Below, one piece after another: positions 1 to 7,151 of a stretch of DNA of 10,653 nucleotides. The notes under the pieces are model-generated. The model was not told the origin of the DNA and did not search any database. It saw only the letters and a list, made by a program, of their open reading frames with translations. Location of the stretch: assembly GCA_022712845.1 (NCBI GenBank), contig JAFLJV010000239.1:1-10653 (forward strand). The letters are read 5' to 3'. Every line of letters starts with the position of its first letter. Position 1 is the first letter of the stretch. The position numbers and the translations under genes were made by a program. This DNA comes from Sulfurimonas sp. Lineage in GTDB: Bacteria > Campylobacterota > Campylobacteria > Campylobacterales > Sulfurimonadaceae.

Positions 1-2
1 AG

Positions 3-86
3 GCAATTGACTTTAGTGCGCAAAGAGCAATTAGATCATTTATTGCACAAGTTTCTGCAGAGGGAGCTAGGTCTAAAAATAATTAG
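3..86 (+). CDS. C-terminal end of upstream gene, probably LPS-assembly lipoprotein LptE (5' partial)
   Basis: The third frame is open from the window edge to a TAG at 84-86. It encodes 27 residues starting AIDFSAQRAIRSFIAQ and ending in a basic tail (ARSKNN). The segment looks like an amphipathic helix, as at the end of LptE-type lipoproteins, where a helix follows the last beta strand. LptE is the outer-membrane lipoprotein partner of LptD in LPS export. The assignment rests mainly on gene order: I recall leuS and lptE just upstream of folC in H. pylori and C. jejuni. Too little sequence remains for a firm family call. The stop codon touches the Shine-Dalgarno sequence of the next gene, which supports this frame being the coding one here, over the in-frame extension of the cyclase. 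Confidence 0.5.
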   Translation, partial: AIDFSAQRAIRSFIAQVSAEGARSKNN

Positions 87-90
87 GGAG
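85..90 (+). promoter_or_regulatory. Ribosome binding site that sets the cyclase start at GTG 97
   Basis: AGGGAG lies six bases before GTG 97, an almost ideal Shine-Dalgarno sequence and spacing. The in-frame TTG at 7 has no such site within the window, and its first 30 codons would overlap the tail of the upstream gene. The GTG at 97 is therefore the better start. Confidence 0.75.
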
Positions 91-96
91 CATATT

Positions 97-1638
97 GTGA
101 CAATCCAAAGTATTATAAAAAAAGCTATTAAACGTTTAGAATTAGAGGGTAAATTATTAACACCTGATTTTTATGCTGAATCATTTTGTAAAGAGGCAAA
201 AAAAGCAGGTTTTAGTGTTGAGGATTGTTCACATGTTAAAAAATTATCCACCACTTTAAATAGTGAATTTCAAAAAGAGTTAACAAATTATCATATTAAA
301 ACCATAAGTGAACTAGTTAGATTTTTAATTTCAAAATTAAATAGAACAAACCCTACTCATTGCTCTAGTCTATTAGAATCACAAACGTTATTTACAAAAA
401 GAGTGCTTCAAGTTGTAGAAGTATTACATAACAAAGAAGCTTCTGAGTTAGCAAGAAAAAGTATAGATCTTTTAAATAATGAAGCTGCACCCTCTCAAGT
501 AGATCAATTTAGACAGCTTTGGATTAATTTTATAACTTCATATGATGATACTTTTTTGCAAAAACTTAAAGTTTTAGGTGATATTGATAGTAAAAATCTT
601 AAAGATAGTATTGAGAATATACATATAAATTCATCTGATAAACTAGCTGGTTCTATGGAGCTTTCTTCTATAGCTTCTTTACTTGTTTCATCACTTGTAC
701 CATCTATTGCATCAAGTGTTAATGATAAAATTGCAGATATTAGCCAAAAAATCCAAAAAAATCCTTCTCTTTTAGAGAGTGTAAGTGTTGAGTCGGAAAT
801 AAAATCTGTGATATCTTTAAGAATAGCACTTGATAAGCAGAGTGTTCAAGAGATGATAGAGTCATTAGATGGTGTTTTAGATAAACTCTCCTTAAGACTT
901 ATCGATATGATAGAGAGTTCAGATAACTCAACAGCTGAAATACAAAAAATCAAAACAGAACTTGAAGAGTATAAAGAAGAACCAGTTTCTAATTTTAAAG
1001 TTGCACATAAAAAATTATATACCATTGCAATGGCACTAGAAAAAAATACTAAAGCTCTAAGTACTGATTTAAAAAATCATAGTGGTGAAGTAAAATTACT
1101 TGGTAAAAAAATAGAACTGCTTGAGAAAAAGCTTAAAGAAGCAAGGGAAGAATCGAAAGAAGATTTTTTAACAAAGCTTTATAACAAACGAGCATTAGAT
1201 AAATTGATGGATACAAAAGAAGCTGAATTTAAAAGGTATGAACATAACTATAGTATAGTCTTTTTTGATTTAGACTTTTTTAAAGCGATAAATGATACTT
1301 ACGGTCATGATGCTGGAGATGCTGTTTTAGTTGCTTTTGCAAAAATTCTTAAAAATGAAGCAAGAAATGTTGATATTGTAGGAAGATTTGGTGGTGAAGA
1401 ATTTCTTGCAATACTTGGTGAAACAAATGCTGAAGGTGGAGCTATTTTTGCAGATAAAGTTAGAAGTAAAGTTGAAAAAGCTCGTTTTATGTACAAAGAA
1501 AAGCAAATAAAAGTAACTGTTAGTTGTGGTGTAAGTGAAAGAAAAACAAGTATCTCACTTCAAAATGTAATAAAAGCAGCTGATGATTATCTATATAAGG
1601 CAAAGAAAAATGGTAGGAATCAAGTAGTTCATAAGTGA
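97..1638 (+). CDS. GGDEF diguanylate cyclase with a long helical N-terminal region
   Basis: Predicted 513-residue cytoplasmic protein (start GTG 97) that makes cyclic di-GMP from two GTP. The C-terminal third, from about residue 356 (DFLTKLYNKRAL), is a full GGDEF domain. FFDLDFFKAIND (389-400) carries the metal-binding Asp, GHDAGD is at 403-408 and the active-site loop is GGEEF (432-436). An inhibitory I-site, RNVD (423-426), sits five residues before the loop, so product feedback is expected. Residues 1-320 are mostly helical and match no sensor domain I recognise (no PAS, GAF, REC or HAMP). A charged coiled coil (about 330-355) leads into the catalytic domain, as in cyclases activated by dimer alignment. 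No signal peptide or membrane segment is evident; a Ser/Leu-rich stretch near 190-210 is only mildly hydrophobic. The stop overlaps the folC start by four bases. Catalytic competence is inferred from the intact motifs. Confidence 0.9.
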   Translation: MTIQSIIKKAIKRLELEGKLLTPDFYAESFCKEAKKAGFSVEDCSHVKKLSTTLNSEFQKELTNYHIKTISELVRFLISKLNRTNPTHCSSLLESQTLFTKRVLQVVEVLHNKEASELARKSIDLLNNEAAPSQVDQFRQLWINFITSYDDTFLQKLKVLGDIDSKNLKDSIENIHINSSDKLAGSMELSSIASLLVSSLVPSIASSVNDKIADISQKIQKNPSLLESVSVESEIKSVISLRIALDKQSVQEMIESLDGVLDKLSLRLIDMIESSDNSTAEIQKIKTELEEYKEEPVSNFKVAHKKLYTIAMALEKNTKALSTDLKNHSGEVKLLGKKIELLEKKLKEAREESKEDFLTKLYNKRALDKLMDTKEAEFKRYEHNYSIVFFDLDFFKAINDTYGHDAGDAVLVAFAKILKNEARNVDIVGRFGGEEFLAILGETNAEGGAIFADKVRSKVEKARFMYKEKQIKVTVSCGVSERKTSISLQNVIKAADDYLYKAKKNGRNQVVHK

Positions 1639-2783
1639 GGTTAAAAAAATATCTAGAAGATAAACCACTTTATTACGATAAAATTGATTATACTCGTATG
1701 CCTCGCATATATAAAAAAATAAAGACTTCTTTACAAATTCCTAAAATAATTCATATAATTGGTACGAATGGTAAAGGAACGACAGGTCGTTTTTTAGTAA
1801 ATGCTCTTTATTTGCTTGGCTATAAAATAGGGCATTATACTTCTCCTCATATTTTAGAATTTAATGAAAGAGTTTGGATAAATGGTAAAAATAGCAGTAA
1901 TGAAGTTTTAGAAAAAGCACACCAAAAATTACAACAACTTTTGATAAAAGAAGATGCTGATTCTCTTAGTTATTTTGAATATACAACATTTCTAGCAATG
2001 ATAGTATTTAGTAAGTGTGAATACATAATTATGGAGGCAGGTCTTGGTGGGGAAAGAGACGCAACAGCAGTATTTCCTAAATGTTTAACACTTGTTACTC
2101 CTATAGCATATGATCATGAGTTTTTTTTAGGTTCTAGTATAGAATCTATTGCTACAACAAAATTAAATGCCATACAAAATAGTGCTATTTTAGCGTTGCA
2201 GAAGTATGATGAAGTTTATAATATTGCTCAAAATTTAAGTATAGAAAAATCTTTAAATATTTTTAAAGTTGATGAACTCTTAGATGAGGAAGATAGAGGT
2301 AAAATAGATCAAATTTCTAAAAATTTGTCACTTGTGGAGTATCTAAAACAAAATTTATCTTTAAGTATAGCAGCATTAAAATTTTTAAAAATAAAGTATG
2401 ATGTTGATAAATTTAAAGAACTACCATTGTTTGGACGATTTACAAGGTTAAATAAGAATATTATATTGGATGTTGGACATAATTCATTGGCAGCATCAAG
2501 TATTGTTAGTGAATTAAGAGGAAATAAATATATTATTATTTATAATTGTTATAAAGATAAAGATTATAAAAATATATTGAAAATTTTAAGACCCATAACT
2601 TTACATGTAGAGATTATAGCAATCGAAGATAAAAGAATTGAGTCAACTGAAATTTTAAAAACTACTATTGAGAATTTAAATATGAAATATAAATTATTCA
2701 AAGAGATAAATCCATCTAGTAACTATTTGGTATTTGGTTCTTTTAGTGTAGCAGAAGCTTTTTTAAGAGAATATAATGAATAA
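1635..2783 (+). CDS. folC: Bifunctional folylpolyglutamate synthase / dihydrofolate synthase
   Basis: A 382-residue cytoplasmic Mur-ligase-fold enzyme. It adds glutamate to dihydropteroate and/or to tetrahydrofolates using ATP. The FolC P-loop signature is at 40-50 (HIIGTNGKGTT). Further family motifs are TSPHI (69-73), EAGLGGERDATA (134-145), an Asp-His pair at 160-161, a Lys at 176 in the position of the carbamylated family lysine, and DVGHN (279-283) in the C-terminal domain, with GSFSVAEAFL (368-377) near the end. It is somewhat shorter than E. coli FolC (about 420), as I recall for the Helicobacter homologue. The start is GTG 1635, in a GTGA overlap with the cyclase stop, implying translational coupling. 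It keeps the conserved N-terminus (LEDKPLYYDKID), whereas the next Met would remove it. It overlaps the next gene by eight bases. Confidence 0.94.
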   Translation: MRLKKYLEDKPLYYDKIDYTRMPRIYKKIKTSLQIPKIIHIIGTNGKGTTGRFLVNALYLLGYKIGHYTSPHILEFNERVWINGKNSSNEVLEKAHQKLQQLLIKEDADSLSYFEYTTFLAMIVFSKCEYIIMEAGLGGERDATAVFPKCLTLVTPIAYDHEFFLGSSIESIATTKLNAIQNSAILALQKYDEVYNIAQNLSIEKSLNIFKVDELLDEEDRGKIDQISKNLSLVEYLKQNLSLSIAALKFLKIKYDVDKFKELPLFGRFTRLNKNIILDVGHNSLAASSIVSELRGNKYIIIYNCYKDKDYKNILKILRPITLHVEIIAIEDKRIESTEILKTTIENLNMKYKLFKEINPSSNYLVFGSFSVAEAFLREYNE

Positions 2784-3732
2784 TCATTTTACTATTACAA
2801 TTAATGATGATAATGGTGTAAAACAGTTTAATATACATCAGATTATGAAAAAAGCTATTATGTACATAGTTTTTTTTCTTGCTTTTGTAGCGTTAGTAGC
2901 TATTGGTACAATTTTATATTTAAATAGTTCAGTTGATGCTATCGAAGAAAAAAGATTGAATATGCAAGCAGCATACAATTCTTTAAAGATAAAAAATCAA
3001 GAGCTTGATGATAGTATGAAAAGTACACAATTAGCTTTAATACATAAGAAAAAAGAGCTTAATGAGATATCAGATTCACTTTCTGAAATTGAAACTTTAA
3101 TAGGGATGTCTCCAGTTCCTGATATGACACTTCAAGAGAGAGTTAATGCAACTAAATTAAGTTCTCAACATATGGCAACTCTTATGCAATTTATTCCAAA
3201 TGGCTCACCAATAAAGTATAAAGGAATAACAAGTAAATTTGGTTATAGAATGCATCCAACACTTAAATCAAGAGAGCTTCATCGTGGTATAGATATGAAA
3301 GCAAAGATGAATACACCTGTATATTCAACAGCAGATGGGATTGTTGAGTGGGCAGGGACACATAAAAAAAGTGGATTCGGTAAACTTATTATCTTGCAAC
3401 ATAATTATGGTTTTAGAGGATACTACGGACATTTAAACAAAATTGTGATAAAATCAGGTAAATTTGTAAAAAAAGGTGATTTAATCGCCTATACTGGTAA
3501 CTCTGGAATGAGTAGTGGTCCACATCTGCATTATGAAATCAGGTTTATTCATAGAGCAGTTAATCCTATAGCATTTCTTAAATGGAATGTTAAAAACTAT
3601 AATGATATATTTGAAAAGGAAAAGAAAATACCATGGCAATCTTTAATAACAGCGACAGCACACATCAAAGTACCAAACCCGACACAAACACAACCATCAT
3701 TACAGCTGGCTCTACAATCAAAGGGGAAATGA
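2776..3732 (+). CDS. Membrane-anchored M23 (LytM) peptidoglycan endopeptidase, Csd1-like
   Basis: A 318-residue zinc peptidase predicted to cleave peptidoglycan cross-links in the periplasm. A short cytoplasmic N-terminus is followed by one membrane helix (about 28-50), a coiled coil (about 53-108) and the LytM domain (about 150-265). All catalytic positions are present: zinc ligands H169 and D173 in HRGID, H252 in the GPHLHYE motif (248-254), and the general-base His 219 in YYGHL. A polar tail, rich in Pro, Thr and Gln, follows from about 285. In H. pylori this place holds two M23 genes: csd1 (active) and csd2 (which I recall lacks full zinc ligands). Here there is only one, and its ligands make it Csd1-like. 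The start ATG 2776 has AAGAGA five bases upstream and lies inside the folC end. Its last 100 bases also encode the bactofilin N-terminus. A role in cell curvature or shape is inferred from family and neighbours. Confidence 0.9.
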   Translation: MNNHFTITINDDNGVKQFNIHQIMKKAIMYIVFFLAFVALVAIGTILYLNSSVDAIEEKRLNMQAAYNSLKIKNQELDDSMKSTQLALIHKKKELNEISDSLSEIETLIGMSPVPDMTLQERVNATKLSSQHMATLMQFIPNGSPIKYKGITSKFGYRMHPTLKSRELHRGIDMKAKMNTPVYSTADGIVEWAGTHKKSGFGKLIILQHNYGFRGYYGHLNKIVIKSGKFVKKGDLIAYTGNSGMSSGPHLHYEIRFIHRAVNPIAFLKWNVKNYNDIFEKEKKIPWQSLITATAHIKVPNPTQTQPSLQLALQSKGK

Positions 3733-4097
3733 ACCTTACGTGTAATTTATATGTAGATGGTGAATTTGAAGGAGTTATTTACTCACAAAAAGAAGTAAAT
3801 ATTGGTAAGCATGGACATATTAAAGGGGAAGTTTCCACTAAAAGACTTGTTGTTCAAGGCTATATAGAGGGTTCTGTTAACGCTGCAAGAGTTGAAATAA
3901 AAGCACATGGTAGAGTTAATGGTACTATAGAATCTAGTGAATTAGTTATTGAAGCAAAAGGTATTTTTGAAGGAAATAGTGTTGTAAAAAATGTTTCAGA
4001 AGCTCCAAAAACACCATCATTTGATAAAATAACACCTGTAAATACAGTAACTTCTAATGAAGAAATTTCTTTAAAAATAGAAGAGGAAAAATCATAA
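3633..4097 (+). CDS. ccmA: Bactofilin, cell-shape scaffold (CcmA-like)
   Basis: A 154-residue cytoskeletal protein of the bactofilin (DUF583/PF04519) family. These form nucleotide-independent filaments of stacked beta-helices. A flexible polar N-terminus (1-19) precedes the beta-helix (about 20-118), in which short strands and turns repeat with Gly and hydrophobic residues (TIITAGSTIKGEMNL, LYVDGEFEGVIYS, HIKGEVSTKRLVVQG, GRVNGTIESSELVIEAKG). A charged, probably disordered tail (119-154) ends the protein. In H. pylori, CcmA works with Csd peptidases to localise cell-wall synthesis and trimming, so a similar pairing with the adjacent M23 enzyme is likely. The ATG 3633 start is preferred: it yields the MAIF N-terminus I remember from H. 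pylori CcmA and the complete first beta-helix turn. AAAGGA lies about a dozen bases upstream. The first 100 bases lie in another frame within the peptidase gene. An in-frame Met at 3729 is a possible second start. Confidence 0.92.
   Translation: MAIFNNSDSTHQSTKPDTNTTIITAGSTIKGEMNLTCNLYVDGEFEGVIYSQKEVNIGKHGHIKGEVSTKRLVVQGYIEGSVNAARVEIKAHGRVNGTIESSELVIEAKGIFEGNSVVKNVSEAPKTPSFDKITPVNTVTSNEEISLKIEEEKS
3721..3731 (+). promoter_or_regulatory. Possible internal ribosome site and ATG for a shorter bactofilin
   Basis: AAGGGG (3721-3726) stands just before an ATG at 3729, which overlaps the peptidase TGA stop as ATGA. This ATG is in frame with the bactofilin and would start at its residue 33 (MNLTCNLY). 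The spacing is tight (two to four bases depending on the core), so the site is weak on spacing but strong on base match. It could give a short isoform, or merely reflect coding constraint (KGE codons). Confidence 0.3.
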
Positions 4098-4116
4098 TAT
4101 ATACTAGTTTAATTTA

Positions 4117-7107
4117 ATGCCACAAAATATACTATTTCAATATTTTAAAACTAATCCAAATCAAGATTTAGAACTTTTAATTTGTCAAGATTCTAAAGAA
4201 GCACAAAATTTAGAAAGTGTTGCTAAATTTTTCAAGTGCGATGTTCTGGTCTTTCCCGATTTAAGAGCAAGTTTTGGAGATGATCTTAGAGTTTTTAAAG
4301 AGGAGTTGCATCAACTATTTTCAACACTTAGAAAATACTATACAACTAAGAAAAAGCCATTAATAATTTCACCATTAAAAACATTACTTTTTAACTTACC
4401 TAAAGAGAATTTACTACAATCTACTACATTAGAGTTTGGCTCAAATATAAACTTAAAAGCATTTAAAGAACAGATGCTATTTTGGGGTTATACTTTTGTA
4501 GATATGGTTCAAGTTGAAGGTGAGATATCTTTCCGTGGAGATATTATAGATATATATACACCATCATCTAAATTGCCCATAAGAGTTTCACTTTTTGATG
4601 ATGAGATAGAACAGATAAAACAGTTTGAACTGGAATCTCAAAGAACCTTGAAAGAGGAGCTAGATAGTTTTGAAATAACACCAGCTTTTTACTCTTTAAG
4701 TGAGGATGAGTTTGATAATTTAAATCAAAAAATAGAGTTAAGTGAGTTTGATTCTCTTGTAAAAGATATTGCATCACTTGGCTTTTGGCATTTAGAGCAA
4801 AATTGTGTTAATTTTTTAGATGGTAAAAATGTTAAGTTAGTGAAAAATTTAGATGCTCTTTTGGTAGATGCATATGCACTAAATTACCCAACTATCTCAA
4901 GAGAAAGCTTTAATCTTGAGATTTTGCCAGAATCTGATGAGTTTAAAGAATTAGTTGTAGTTGATGTAAAATCACTTTTAAAAGTACATAAAAATAAAAA
5001 AATAACAATTATCGCTTCAAATAAAGCATTGATGAAACAAGTTGGATTATTTGAACTTGAAAATATTACAGAAATTTATGCTCCATATATTTTAAACATT
5101 ATCTCTAAAGATGAGCTAATTATATCTTTAAATAAACCTGATAAACTTAGACGAAGAAGAAAAAGTTCAATCATGCTTGATGACTTAAAAAGAGGTGATT
5201 ATGTTGTTCATGAAGATTATGGAGTTGGGATATTTGAGAGTATTGAGCAGACAGAAATACTTGGTGGGATAAAAGATTTTATAGTTATTAAGTATATTGG
5301 TGATGATAAGATTTTATTGCCAGTAGAAAACTTAGACTTTATAGATCGTTACATTGCCTCTGGAGGTTCAACACCTGTTTTAGATAGACTTGGTAAGGGT
5401 AGCTTTGGAAAATTAAAGGAGAAGGTTAAAAAACGTCTTATGGAAATTGCAGGGCAGATTGTAAATACTGCTGCATCAAGAGAGTTAATTAAAGCACCAA
5501 AAATCGGTATAAATAAAAATGATTTAAAAGAGTTTCAGGCACTTGCTGGATTTGAATACACAGGTGATCAAACTCAATCTGTAAGTGAGATAATTACTCA
5601 AATGAGTTCTGGTCATATAATGGATAGACTTCTTAGTGGTGATGTTGGTTTTGGAAAAACTGAAGTTGCGATGAACGTAATTTTTGCAGCATATAAATCA
5701 GGTTTTCAATCAGCTTTAATTGTTCCGACTACACTTCTTTCAGCCCAACACTATCGTTCATTAGAGGAAAGATTTAGTGAGTTAGGTTTAAAATATTCAA
5801 AACTTGATAGATTTGTATCACCTAAAGATAAAAAAAATATTATCTCAGCTTTGGCTTCAGGTGATTTGGATGTTGTTGTTGGAACTCACTCTTTATTTGG
5901 ACTTGATTTTAAAAACTTAGGTGTAGTTATTATAGATGAAGAGCATAAATTTGGTGTAAAACAAAAAGAGAAGATAAAAGAGCTTTACCATAATGTTCAT
6001 CTTCTTTCAATGAGTGCAACGCCAATTCCTCGTTCATTAAACCAAGCATTAAGCTCTATAAAAACAATGTCACAGCTTCTAACTCCACCAAGTGAGAGAT
6101 TGGCTGTTAGAACATTTATAAAAGAGTATGAAGAAAAATTTATAAAAGAGGTTATTTTAAGAGAGATTCGTCGTGGTGGACAGATTTTTTATGTTCATAA
6201 TTCAATTGATCATATGCCTATTAAACTCGGCGAGTTAAAAGCTCTTCTTCCAGATTTAAGAGTTGTAATGCTTCACTCTAAAATATCAGCAATTCAGACT
6301 GAAAAAGAGCTTTTAAAATTTGAAGCTGGAGAATATGATTTGATGTTAGCTACTTCTATTATAGAATCTGGAATACATATGCCAAATGTAAATACTATTT
6401 TAGTAGATGGTGCAGATAGGTTTGGTATAGCAGATTTACATCAGCTTCGTGGTCGTGTAGGACGTGGTAGTGTAGAGGGGTTTGCATATTTTATAGTAGA
6501 GAATAAAGAGAGCTTGACAGATGAAGCAAAAAAAAGACTTTTAGCATTAGAATCAAACTCATTTTTAGGAAGTGGTTCAGTTTTAGCATATCATGATTTA
6601 GAGATTCGTGGTGGTGGAAACTTAGTTGGCGATGCACAAAGTGGTCATATTAAAAATATTGGTTACTCGTTGTATCTTAGAATGTTAGAAGATGCTATAA
6701 AAATTCTTAGTAATACAATGGAGTCTGAGAAAGCAAAAGTAGATATTAAACTAACTATTTCTGCTTTTATATCTGATGAAATAGTCAAAGAAGATAGGCT
6801 TCGCTTAGATATTTATAGAAGACTCTCAGCTTCTTACGAGGTAGTGGAAATATATGAGATTCAAGAAGAAGTTATAGATAGATTTGGAGAGTTAGATACT
6901 CCCACTTTACAATTTTTTGAGTTAATGGTCATTAAACTTTTAAGTTTAGACAAAAAAATAAGATCAGTCTCTAATTATGGGCAAAATATAACTTTTTCAT
7001 ATTTGAATAATTCAAAGGAAAGTATAAAGTCAGATTCAAAAGATGATGACGATATAGTTAAAGCGACATTGTATTATCTTAGAAATTCTAAGCCAAAAGT
7101 AATTTAG
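4117..7107 (+). CDS. mfd: Transcription-repair coupling factor Mfd
   Basis: A 996-residue ATP-driven DNA translocase that pushes RNA polymerase off lesions and recruits UvrA. Domains in order: a UvrB-like N-terminal module (about 1-200, with GEISFRGDIIDIYTP from 135) without a functional ATPase; a CarD/RID-type RNA-polymerase interaction domain (about 355-420, starting DLKRGDYVVHEDYGVG); a superfamily 2 helicase core with Walker A GDVGFGKT (508-515), Walker B DEEH (607-610), the SATPIPRSL motif soon after, and motif VI QLRGRVGRG (776-784); and the C-terminal regulatory TRCF domain (about 850-960). The length is close to that of H. pylori Mfd and shorter than E. coli (about 1148). It lies 19 bases after the bactofilin, and the leader before ATG 4117 contains no purine-rich Shine-Dalgarno sequence, so expression may depend on translation continuing from upstream. 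No promoter is evident in the 19-base gap. Confidence 0.96.
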   Translation: MPQNILFQYFKTNPNQDLELLICQDSKEAQNLESVAKFFKCDVLVFPDLRASFGDDLRVFKEELHQLFSTLRKYYTTKKKPLIISPLKTLLFNLPKENLLQSTTLEFGSNINLKAFKEQMLFWGYTFVDMVQVEGEISFRGDIIDIYTPSSKLPIRVSLFDDEIEQIKQFELESQRTLKEELDSFEITPAFYSLSEDEFDNLNQKIELSEFDSLVKDIASLGFWHLEQNCVNFLDGKNVKLVKNLDALLVDAYALNYPTISRESFNLEILPESDEFKELVVVDVKSLLKVHKNKKITIIASNKALMKQVGLFELENITEIYAPYILNIISKDELIISLNKPDKLRRRRKSSIMLDDLKRGDYVVHEDYGVGIFESIEQTEILGGIKDFIVIKYIGDDKILLPVENLDFIDRYIASGGSTPVLDRLGKGSFGKLKEKVKKRLMEIAGQIVNTAASRELIKAPKIGINKNDLKEFQALAGFEYTGDQTQSVSEIITQMSSGHIMDRLLSGDVGFGKTEVAMNVIFAAYKSGFQSALIVPTTLLSAQHYRSLEERFSELGLKYSKLDRFVSPKDKKNIISALASGDLDVVVGTHSLFGLDFKNLGVVIIDEEHKFGVKQKEKIKELYHNVHLLSMSATPIPRSLNQALSSIKTMSQLLTPPSERLAVRTFIKEYEEKFIKEVILREIRRGGQIFYVHNSIDHMPIKLGELKALLPDLRVVMLHSKISAIQTEKELLKFEAGEYDLMLATSIIESGIHMPNVNTILVDGADRFGIADLHQLRGRVGRGSVEGFAYFIVENKESLTDEAKKRLLALESNSFLGSGSVLAYHDLEIRGGGNLVGDAQSGHIKNIGYSLYLRMLEDAIKILSNTMESEKAKVDIKLTISAFISDEIVKEDRLRLDIYRRLSASYEVVEIYEIQEEVIDRFGELDTPTLQFFELMVIKLLSLDKKIRSVSNYGQNITFSYLNNSKESIKSDSKDDDDIVKATLYYLRNSKPKVI

Positions 7108-7126
7108 AAGTATTTTATTTCCTAAC

Positions 7127-7151
7127 TTTTTAATTGTTTTTTAATTGTTTT
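7127..7151. repeat. Exact 11-base tandem duplication at the end of the Sel1-like gene
   Basis: TTAATTGTTTT occurs at 7130-7140 and again at 7141-7151; the match extends three T's leftward. It encodes the last residues and the stop of the minus-strand Sel1-like protein (KQLKNN). With one copy, the reading frame would end in LKS followed by a TAG, so the duplication alters only the final residues. Confidence 0.8.

Noticed and set aside
7..96. Extension of the cyclase to a TTG at 7 (543 residues)
   Set aside because: These codons overlap the end of another gene in a different frame. GTG 97 has a much better ribosome site, immediately following that gene's stop.
1305..1496. Minus-strand open frame of 63 codons inside the GGDEF domain
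   Set aside because: It is the reverse of a highly conserved catalytic region, with no ribosome site or family resemblance.
4568..4777. Minus-strand open frame of 69 codons inside mfd
   Set aside because: It lies wholly within a well-supported Mfd coding region and has low-complexity Leu/His/Gln content typical of an antisense shadow.
7105..7151. Terminator between mfd and the Sel1-like gene
   Set aside because: AAAA and TTTT runs flank AGT/AGA sequence, but the stem fails after four A-T pairs on either strand. The T-runs belong to the 11-base duplication.
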